Shown piece after piece: positions 7,365 through 12,326 of a DNA stretch of 12,326 nucleotides. Location: NCBI GenBank assembly GCA_947593895.1, contig CANQDY010000025.1, positions 1 through 12,326 on the forward strand, given 5' to 3'. How positions within the stretch are numbered: the first letter of the stretch is position 1; each line of letters begins with the position of its first letter. This DNA is from an uncultured Bacilli bacterium (GTDB taxonomy: Bacteria; Bacillota_I; Bacilli_A; RFN20; CAG-449). The notes beneath the pieces were generated by a model. The model was given only the letters and a program-made list of their open reading frames with translations, ran no database searches and was not told where the DNA came from. The translations under genes and the position numbers were made by a program.

Positions 7365-8132
7365 TTATTTTTTTATATATTGATAATACTCGTATGTTGA
7401 ATAAGTATTAACTCTTTCACACATTATATTATAAACTTTATCTCTTAATTCTTTACTTGCTTCATTTATTGAAAGATTCTGATCAGGGTAAAATGGTCCA
7501 TCAATATAAGAAACAACTTTTGGTCTTTTTAAAATTTTTCTTTTTTGATAACAAGTAGTTATTGAAAAAACAGGTTTATTAAGCTTTACGGCATATTTAA
7601 ACGAATTATAAGTATAGTTACGGATTTTTGTGTAGAAAGGCCAAATATGTGCTTCCGGGTAAATGGTTATAACTTGTTTTTGATTAATTCTTTTTTCAAT
7701 ACAATTTATAAAATTTTTTTGCTCTTTAAATGTGTCTGCGAGAGGAATTGCACCTAGCATTTGTACTAAGTTTCTTAAAAAAGGTATGGATGTAGCATCT
7801 GGATTACAGACAACATAATTTCTTTTTGGAAATACCAAGTAAGGAACTGAAAAAACATCATTAATGCAACTTGTATGATTTCCATAGATAAAATATCCGC
7901 TATTCTTTATTTGTTTTAATACCTTTTTATTTTTATATTTTTGATGATTGAGAATCTTATTAATTATAAATACAAGAGGAAGTGCAACAATAAAGTATAT
8001 AAAAAAACAAATGGTCCTCCAGAAAATATTTTTGTGAACATATTTAAATTTTGAACCGAGTTTTTTTCTTTTAATATTAGTGTTTGAAAAATCGTCTGAT
8101 AATTCATTAGAATAGTAAATTGTCTTTTTCAT
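7365..8132 (-). CDS. PlsC-like lysophospholipid acyltransferase family protein
   Basis: This 255-aa protein is a membrane-bound acyltransferase of the PlsC/AGPAT superfamily, whose members transfer an acyl chain to a glycerolipid or related acceptor. A hydrophobic segment at about 38-60 (FWRTICFFIYFIVALPLVFI) should anchor it in the membrane. The catalytic block is GNHTSCINDVF (84-94) with His86. The acidic partner Asp92 is six residues on, giving H-x5-D and not the textbook H-x4-D. A middle block follows (IPFLRNLVQMLGAIPLAD, 116-133). Then comes YPEAHIWP (158-165) in place of the usual FPEGTRS substrate-binding motif, and later YIDGPFYPD (209-217). These variants suggest a distinct subfamily, so the acceptor may not be lysophosphatidate. 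Its ATG overlaps the upstream glycosyltransferase's TGA by 4 nt (ATGA), with no strong ribosome site of its own, pointing to translational coupling. Confidence 0.8.
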   Translation of the reverse strand: MKKTIYYSNELSDDFSNTNIKRKKLGSKFKYVHKNIFWRTICFFIYFIVALPLVFIINKILNHQKYKNKKVLKQIKNSGYFIYGNHTSCINDVFSVPYLVFPKRNYVVCNPDATSIPFLRNLVQMLGAIPLADTFKEQKNFINCIEKRINQKQVITIYPEAHIWPFYTKIRNYTYNSFKYAVKLNKPVFSITTCYQKRKILKRPKVVSYIDGPFYPDQNLSINEASKELRDKVYNIMCERVNTYSTYEYYQYIKK

Positions 8133-9277
8133 TTAATTTCCATTTTTTTGCGAGCGTAGTAGTTTTTTAAAATAAATTTCTCCATTTTATCCATACATAA
8201 TTGTTGATCAAAACAGAATGAATTATTTAAATATTTTTGAGAGTATTGTTCTTTTTCCTCAGGGTGTTCAATCCAATATTCAATTTTTTTACATAAATCG
8301 GAAGAGTTTTTATTTTCAAATAAAGATTTTTCATCAATTGCAAAATATTTAGTTGCACATTTTCTTGAATTAGCAACAATTGGAACTAAACCACATGAGA
8401 TAGCTTCAATACAAGAAATTGATTCAATTTCAATTTCTGCAGGATGACAATATAAATCAGCATAGTTAATAACATCTGATAATTGAGCCCGAGAATAGAA
8501 ATTAAACTCACATTCAATATTATTTTTTTTAGCTAAACGCATTAATCTATGTTTATCGGGACCGCAACCCGCTAAAATAAGGTGAATCATATTTTTGTAT
8601 TTTGATTGACCTATAGCTTTGATTAAGACGTTTTGGTTCTTTTCACTACAATATCGACCAATGTTAAGAATTACAAATTTATTTTTTAGTTCATTTGGCT
8701 TACTTACTTTATGCTTGGTATATATGGAGTTAACACCATTTGAAATGACTACCCCATTTGTTGGACCAACTACACTTTCAAATGTATCCTTAATAAATTG
8801 AGTTGGGTAGTGGATACTATCAACATATTTATAAAATTTGTTATAGAAAAATTTGTAAACCATTTTATTGGCAGTTTCGATATTTTTCATGAACAAGTGA
8901 CTGGTAACATTTTCGGCTTGGGCATGAAATCCAGCAGTTGTAGGAATTTTATGTGCTCGACAATACTTAACTGTAAAACGAGATAGTGCAAATGGTAGCA
9001 TCATGTGAACCATATCTGCATCTTTTAATGCTTCTATCAGAACTTTTTTATCAACCTTTGAAAATTTAACACCATTTTTATGAACGATGTAATTTAAAAA
9101 TAATAAATTTTTTTCTGGAACGACATAGAATCCTTCTAAATTTTTTTTATCTTCATCATTACAAACTACTTTTATATCGTGACCTTTTTCTTTTAATGCT
9201 TTGATAAGATTTAATGCCGCAACAGTTGTTCCGTTGTTAGGATTACCTAAAACATCACAAATAATTGTAATTTTCAT
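8129..9277 (-). CDS. GT4-family glycosyltransferase, possibly diacylglycerol glycosyltransferase
   Basis: This is a GT-B retaining glycosyltransferase of 382 aa when started at the ATG at 9277, which has GAGGTG 6 nt upstream. A longer frame to 9304 adds nine residues but has no ribosome site. Numbered from the 9277 start, the N-terminal domain begins MKITIICDVLGNPNNG, with the glycine-rich loop near 11-17. A GFHAQAENVTSH block (116-127) resembles a motif I recall from bacterial diacylglycerol glucosyltransferases. The C-terminal donor domain shows ISNGV (178-182), NIGRYCSEKN (205-214), LAGCGPD (235-241) and the E-x7-E motif (E283 and E291). The sugar donor is probably a UDP-sugar. Coupling by ATGA overlap to a PlsC-like acyltransferase supports membrane glycolipid synthesis. 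A cell-wall or capsule role remains possible. Confidence 0.82.
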   Translation of the reverse strand: MKITIICDVLGNPNNGTTVAALNLIKALKEKGHDIKVVCNDEDKKNLEGFYVVPEKNLLFLNYIVHKNGVKFSKVDKKVLIEALKDADMVHMMLPFALSRFTVKYCRAHKIPTTAGFHAQAENVTSHLFMKNIETANKMVYKFFYNKFYKYVDSIHYPTQFIKDTFESVVGPTNGVVISNGVNSIYTKHKVSKPNELKNKFVILNIGRYCSEKNQNVLIKAIGQSKYKNMIHLILAGCGPDKHRLMRLAKKNNIECEFNFYSRAQLSDVINYADLYCHPAEIEIESISCIEAISCGLVPIVANSRKCATKYFAIDEKSLFENKNSSDLCKKIEYWIEHPEEKEQYSQKYLNNSFCFDQQLCMDKMEKFILKNYYARKKMEIK

Positions 9278-9283
9278 AATACG

Positions 9284-9289
9284 CACCTC
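9284..9289 (-). promoter_or_regulatory. Ribosome binding site deciding the glycosyltransferase start
   Basis: On the minus strand GAGGTG sits 6 nt before the ATG at 9277. The upstream in-frame ATG at 9304 has only AT-rich sequence before it, so 9277 is preferred. Confidence 0.7.
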
Positions 9290-9320
9290 AATATAATAAT
9301 ACAATGACCTAAAAAAAAAT

Positions 9321-9348
9321 ATAATGTACCGATATGGAAATTTGTAAA
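9321..9348 (-). promoter_or_regulatory. Candidate promoter of the minus-strand lipid operon
   Basis: On the minus strand TTTACA (complement of 9343-9348) is followed after 16 nt by CATTAT (complement of 9321-9326). Both are imperfect matches to sigma-A boxes. Transcription would start near 9314, giving a leader of about 37 nt. The paired direct repeats lie just upstream, where an activator or upstream-binding repressor could act. Confidence 0.3.
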
Positions 9349-9365
9349 CGAATAAATTAATAGAT

Positions 9366-9415
9366 GAACTAAAAGTTTAATTTATATATTTTTTGTAGAA
9401 CTAAAAGTTTAATTT
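9366..9415. promoter_or_regulatory. Two 18-nt direct repeats with internal dyads; likely operators
   Basis: GAACTAAAAGTTTAATTT occurs exactly at 9366-9383 and again at 9398-9415, 32 nt apart, close to three helical turns. Each copy contains the dyad AACT-AAA-AGTT. They sit between the divergent minus-strand lipid operon and the XRE-type regulator gene, the classic place for operators of a regulator that controls itself and its neighbour. The second copy covers the probable regulator promoter (a weak TTGTAG at 9393-9398 and TATTAA at 9416-9421). The repeats are seen directly; binding by the adjacent regulator is inference. Confidence 0.55.
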
Positions 9416-9439
9416 TATTAAAATACTATTAACCGTATG

Positions 9440-9445
9440 AAGGAG
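9440..9445 (+). promoter_or_regulatory. Ribosome binding site of the XRE-type regulator
   Basis: AAGGAG ends 8 nt before the ATG at 9454, with ideal spacing. It supports that start codon and efficient translation. Confidence 0.75.
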
Positions 9446-9453
9446 TATCTAGT

Positions 9454-10038
9454 ATGGAAATTGGAAAAATAATTGGAAAGAATATTAATAAGTTAAGAAA
9501 AATGAAGGGACTAACCCAGCAAGATTTGGCAAATAAATTTAATTATACTGCGAATGCAGTTTCCCGTTGGGAACGAGGGGAAACGATTCCTGATATTGAA
9601 GTGTTAATTACACTTGCAAGTACTTTTGGCGTGACAATTGATTGTTTATTAACTGAAAATGGATATGAAAAAAAAGCTCAATTTCTTGATTCGGATGGGA
9701 TAAGAAAGAGAAAATTGATTTTAAGTGTTTTAATTATTTCAATTTTTTGGACAATCATAGCAATTGTTTTTATTTATTTATACCAAAATAAAATTAATAA
9801 TGCTTGGACTTGCTTTTTATGGGGGATTCCTGCTTCAACTCTACCACCGATATATTTATATCGCAAAGAAAAAAAGCCAGTAATGACTTTTTTATTAGCG
9901 ACCATATTGTTATGGAGTCTTTTGACAGCTATCTATGTTCAATATTATAAGTACAATCTGGCTTTAATTTTTTTAGTAGGTATTCCAGCTCAGTTATCAA
10001 TTTTTTTCCTGAGTAGAATTATTGATATTCAGCATTAA
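9454..10038 (+). CDS. Membrane-anchored XRE-family HTH transcriptional regulator
   Basis: This 194-aa protein joins a DNA-binding domain to a membrane domain. Residues 5-65 are a Cro/C1-type (XRE) helix-turn-helix: INKLRKMKGLTQQDLANKFN, then AVSRWERGETIPDIEVL and LASTFGVTIDCLL, all textbook positions. A short basic linker (about 80-87) leads to four predicted transmembrane helices at about 88-110, 118-136, 143-162 and 168-188. The two helix pairs look like a duplication: each has a Trp-containing first helix and a second helix with the tetrapeptide GIPA (124-127 and 176-179). It has no recognisable ligand or enzyme domain. It is divergent from the glycosyltransferase-acyltransferase operon, with paired operator-like repeats between. 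I infer local control of membrane lipid modification in response to a membrane or bilayer signal, but the target has not been shown. Confidence 0.85.
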   Translation: MEIGKIIGKNINKLRKMKGLTQQDLANKFNYTANAVSRWERGETIPDIEVLITLASTFGVTIDCLLTENGYEKKAQFLDSDGIRKRKLILSVLIISIFWTIIAIVFIYLYQNKINNAWTCFLWGIPASTLPPIYLYRKEKKPVMTFLLATILLWSLLTAIYVQYYKYNLALIFLVGIPAQLSIFFLSRIIDIQH

Positions 10039-10131
10039 GTTTTCTTAATCAGATAGGCAAAAGAATTAAATTTCTAAAATAGTTAAAAATGCAAAAATAT
10101 TTAATAAATAATATTAAATTGTAATATTACT

Positions 10132-10170
10132 CTTCCTAATAGATTTGATATTATCTATCAAACTTAGAAG
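10132..10170. repeat. Stable imperfect hairpin
   Basis: The core stem is TTTGATA (10144-10150) with TATCAAA (10156-10162) around a 5-nt loop. It is extended by CTAA/TTAG (10136-10139 and 10164-10167) and CTT/AAG at the base, with a small internal loop and a one-base bulge. Fourteen base pairs in so AT-rich a gap stand out. No T-run follows on either strand, so it is not a simple terminator. It could stabilise the 3' end of the regulator mRNA. Confidence 0.5.
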
Positions 10171-10319
10171 TGCTCTTAGTATTATGTTATCTACAATATT
10201 GTAATGTGTTTTTTGTGTACTTTGTTTTCTCTGTTATGTCATCTATTTATCCATAATTGTAAGTTAGTTTATTTGAAATCAATTAAAGTATTATTATCAT
10301 TGATTTGAATAATATTATT

Positions 10320-10460
10320 TTAAGTTAGTTTTTTATCTTTTAATTGATTTTGATAAACATTAATAACTGTTTCTGATAGTTTTATTTGAATTAAAATTGA
10401 AGTTATATTGTCAGAAACTACTTGTTTTAAAATTTGCTTTATATAATGATAATCAATCAA
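10320..10460 (-). pseudogene. Possible broken reading frame on the minus strand
   Basis: Read on the minus strand from a TTG at 10460, the frame gives ILKQVVSDNITSILIQIKLS and continues to YQNQLKDKKLT before a TAA at 10322-10320. Beyond this stop it goes on as NNIIQINDNNTLIDFK before a second TAA at 10271-10269. The composition looks like an amphipathic helix. There is no ATG and no ribosome site, and I recognise no family. It could be a degraded gene end or a chance open frame. Confidence 0.2.
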
Positions 10461-10489
10461 TAATAAATAAACTAATTTTGTTTAATAAT

Positions 10490-10519
10490 TTGGTTTCTGG
10501 CAATAATTCTATATGTAAT
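10490..10519 (+). promoter_or_regulatory. Candidate promoter of the Clp-type gene
   Basis: TTGGTT (10490-10495) and TGTAAT (10514-10519) are 18 nt apart and would give a leader of about 25 nt. A perfect TATAAT at 10442-10447 is a second candidate, but it lacks a well-spaced -35 box and would give a leader of about 100 nt. Confidence 0.3.
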
Positions 10520-10537
10520 AACATAAATTAAATAATG

Positions 10538-10543
10538 AAAGGA
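10538..10543 (+). promoter_or_regulatory. Ribosome binding site of the Clp-type gene
   Basis: AAAGGA precedes the ATG at 10552 by 8 nt. The nearby ATG at 10535 is in another frame and ends quickly, so 10552 is the start. Confidence 0.6.
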
Positions 10544-10551
10544 AAAAAAAC

Positions 10552-12326
10552 ATGCTGGAAAAATTTTCTAGTGCATCGCAAAGAATTATTTCTTTAGCTG
10601 AGGCCTTAGCTTTTGAATTTAATCACCCAACAGTAGGTAGCGAGCATCTTTTACTAAGCTTTTTAAAATGCAAAGATAATCAGATATCCAAAGAATTAAA
10701 TAAATTAGGTGTAGATTTTTTATCAATGAAAGAAAAAATCAGGGGATTATATCAAGAAACAGATGATAATAACATTTATGTACAATATACTTTTGAATTA
10801 AAGGAATTGCTTGCGGACTCGATGAGAATCAGTGATAAAAATAAGGAATCAGTTATTAGTGTTGAATCCCTTTCTGTCGCTCTTTTATCAAACAAAAATG
10901 TAGCGACAGAATTATTAACTAAAGAAAAGGTAAATTTAAATTCATTAATAAAGAGTATTAATAATGTAAAGAAGAAAAAGTCAGAATTATCATCAATTGT
11001 CGACCTCCATCTTTTAGGAGTTGATAATAAAGATCCTTTAATTGGTAGAGAAAAAGAATTAAAGCAATTAACCAATGCGTTAAGTCGAAGAAATAAACCT
11101 AATGCAATTCTTATTGGAGAACCAGGAGTTGGTAAAAGTGCAATTGTAGAAACTTTTGCCAAGAATGTTATTGAAAATAAAGTTCCTTCTTTAAAAGATA
11201 AGAATATTTATGAACTGGATATAGCATCGACAGTATCTGGAACCAAGTATCGAGGGGAATTTGAAGAAAAAATAAAAAAAATCATAAAAAAAGTTCAAGA
11301 AGATGGAAACGCAATTCTTTTCATCGATGAAATTCATACTATTGTTAAGGCTGGAGGTGCAGAAGGTGCGATTGATGCTTCAAATATTCTAAAACCTTAT
11401 CTTTCTCGTGGAGAAATTCAAATAATTGGTGCGACAACCGAAGAAGAGTTTAATGCAACTTTTGAAAAGGATAAGGCGTTGAAAAGGAGATTTCAAATAA
11501 TCAGAGTCGAAGAAACATCTGATAGCGAAACATTAAATATTCTTACCAAAATAAAGCCAATATACGAAAAATTTTATCGAATTAAAATTGATGATTATTT
11601 GTTGGAAGAGATTGTAAATGTGTCAAAAAAATATTTAGTTAATCAGAGATTTCCTGATAAAGCCATTGATGTGCTTGATAATTCTTGTGTAGATGCAAAT
11701 GGACATTTAACTAAAGAAGATATTTATCGTACAATGGAAAATTATTATAAAGTAGTAACAAATTATCATAAACTTTCCTCTTTGCAAAAACAATTAAGTG
11801 ATAATTTGATAGGTCAAGATAGAGCGATTAAAGAGATTATAGAAGAATTTAGATTAATTGAATTATCATTAAATGATAAGGATCGTCCACTTGGTGTGTT
11901 TTTATTTAATGGTCCATCAGGATGTGGAAAAACAAAGTGTGCAGAAATCATTGCAAAATGTTATTTTTCAATGCAACATACTTTAACATTAAATATGAAT
12001 TCTTATCGGGATTTGAATGGGCTAAGTAGATTAATTAATTCAAGTTCTAATAGTTATTTAGAATCAGTATCGCCTTTAGTTAAATGTCTTAATGGTTGTC
12101 CTAATTCTTTAATTATAATTGAGGATTTTGACAAGGCTACAAATGAAATAAAAGACTTCTTATATGATATTTTTGACAAAGGTTTTTTCTATGATAATCG
12201 AGGTAATATAATTAATTGTTCAAATGCGATTTTCATACTAAACTCGTCATATAATGAATCTAATTATCAATCATTCAAATCATATTTAAACAAAATAACA
12301 GATATAGAAAACAAAAGTGAATTAGA
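10552..12326 (+). CDS. Clp-type double-AAA+ unfoldase, ClpC/ClpA-like, 3' end outside window
   Basis: The frame stays open to the window edge (591 codons visible). Such proteins unfold substrates with ATP and usually feed them to ClpP. Both halves of a Clp N domain are present: FSSASQRIISLAEALA at 5-20 with VGSEHLLLSF at 28-37, then LADSMRISDKNKESVISVES at 87-106. The first AAA+ module is complete: Walker A GEPGVGKS (189-196), pore loop GTKYRGEFE (230-238), Walker B ILFIDEIHT (255-263), and the arginine-finger region ALKRRFQ (309-315). From AIDVLD (371-376) to LIGQD (419-423) there are only about 45 residues, so the ClpC/ClpB middle domain is absent, as in ClpA. The second module has Walker A GPSGCGKT (454-461), but Walker B is IIIEDFDKA (521-529) where relatives have LLLDEIEKA. 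The expected GYVG pore loop is replaced by NSYLES (500-505). A specialised or regulatory paralogue is likely. Confidence 0.88.
   Translation, partial: MLEKFSSASQRIISLAEALAFEFNHPTVGSEHLLLSFLKCKDNQISKELNKLGVDFLSMKEKIRGLYQETDDNNIYVQYTFELKELLADSMRISDKNKESVISVESLSVALLSNKNVATELLTKEKVNLNSLIKSINNVKKKKSELSSIVDLHLLGVDNKDPLIGREKELKQLTNALSRRNKPNAILIGEPGVGKSAIVETFAKNVIENKVPSLKDKNIYELDIASTVSGTKYRGEFEEKIKKIIKKVQEDGNAILFIDEIHTIVKAGGAEGAIDASNILKPYLSRGEIQIIGATTEEEFNATFEKDKALKRRFQIIRVEETSDSETLNILTKIKPIYEKFYRIKIDDYLLEEIVNVSKKYLVNQRFPDKAIDVLDNSCVDANGHLTKEDIYRTMENYYKVVTNYHKLSSLQKQLSDNLIGQDRAIKEIIEEFRLIELSLNDKDRPLGVFLFNGPSGCGKTKCAEIIAKCYFSMQHTLTLNMNSYRDLNGLSRLINSSSNSYLESVSPLVKCLNGCPNSLIIIEDFDKATNEIKDFLYDIFDKGFFYDNRGNIINCSNAIFILNSSYNESNYQSFKSYLNKITDIENKSEL

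Larger units (their letters stand above)
10039..10551. other. AT-rich intergenic region with hairpins, no intact gene
   Basis: The gap of about 510 nt holds no intact gene. It contains a strong hairpin (10132-10170) and two further exact 8-bp inverted repeats: AAATCAAT/ATTGATTT at 10276-10306 and GTTTCTGA/TCAGAAAC at 10369-10418. The 11-nt word TAAGTTAGTTT is repeated at 10260-10270 and 10321-10331. A minus-strand frame with internal stops runs through about 10239-10496. No clear intrinsic terminator follows the regulator gene. I see no CtsR-type GGTCAAA repeats and no CIRCE element before the Clp-type gene. Confidence 0.5.

Noticed and set aside
8129..8131. TGA read as tryptophan (mycoplasma code)
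   Set aside because: TGA ends the glycosyltransferase exactly at an ATGA overlap with the next start, and the recognised proteins use TGG for Trp.
9278..9304. The longer glycosyltransferase start at 9304
   Set aside because: The nine extra residues have no family support and no ribosome site, while the ATG at 9277 has GAGGTG at ideal spacing.
10122..10130. TAATATTAC, the nonanucleotide of some rolling-circle viral origins
   Set aside because: A short palindrome is expected in such AT-rich DNA, and there is no Rep gene or suitable stem-loop.
10440..10551. CtsR or HrcA control of the Clp-type gene
   Set aside because: Neither GGTCAAA direct repeats nor a CIRCE inverted repeat are visible upstream.
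10776..11162. A 128-codon minus-strand open frame
   Set aside because: It is the shadow of the Clp-type gene on the other strand, which has clear domains and motifs over the same bases.
1..12326. CRISPR array, tRNA, rRNA or insertion sequence
   Set aside because: I saw no regularly spaced repeats, no tRNA cloverleaf signals, no rRNA-like conserved blocks, and no transposase with flanking inverted repeats.

Overview
The window is AT-rich DNA from a low-GC Gram-positive bacterium (Bacillota). The gyrB-gyrA pair resembles those of Bacilli and Mollicutes-related lineages. TGA works as a true stop: it ends a glycosyltransferase gene in an ATGA overlap with the next start, and tryptophans are TGG. 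The mycoplasma code, where TGA means Trp, is therefore excluded. An uncultured or gut-type Bacilli/Erysipelotrichia relative would fit, but rank is not resolvable from sequence reading alone.

Layout. (1) 2-5293, plus strand: the 3' part of gyrB, then gyrA with acidic tails at both ends, then a divergent GT-B glycosyltransferase-like gene 11 nt after gyrA. This looks like one operon. (2) 5294-5553: a gap holding several short inverted repeats (possible structured RNA), then a near-consensus sigma-A promoter. (3) 5554-6777, plus strand: a stand-alone PD-(D/E)XK nuclease-family protein, a typical accessory gene and a candidate but unproven defence gene. (4) 6778-7364: a gap with two small ORFs or remnants, a 25-nt palindrome and a possible minus-strand terminator. 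(5) 7365-9277, minus strand: a GT4-type glycosyltransferase, perhaps a diacylglycerol glycosyltransferase, overlapping by 4 nt a PlsC-like acyltransferase. (6) 9278-9453: a divergent control region with two 18-nt direct repeats, each containing a small dyad. (7) 9454-10038, plus strand: an XRE-type regulator with a four-helix membrane domain. (8) 10039-10551: an AT-rich gap with hairpins and a broken reading frame on the minus strand. (9) 10552 to the end, plus strand: a Clp-type double-AAA+ unfoldase, cut by the window edge. It lacks the ClpC middle domain and has an altered second ATPase module.

How the parts may work together. Gyrase subunits form the A2B2 topoisomerase. The acyltransferase and glycosyltransferase on the minus strand probably make or remodel membrane (glyco)lipid. 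The membrane-anchored regulator transcribed away from them, with paired operator-like repeats between, suggests a local circuit in which a membrane-located repressor or activator controls a lipid-modifying operon and itself. This is the best candidate for an undescribed system here. The regulatory link is inference; the genes, the overlap and the repeats are seen directly.
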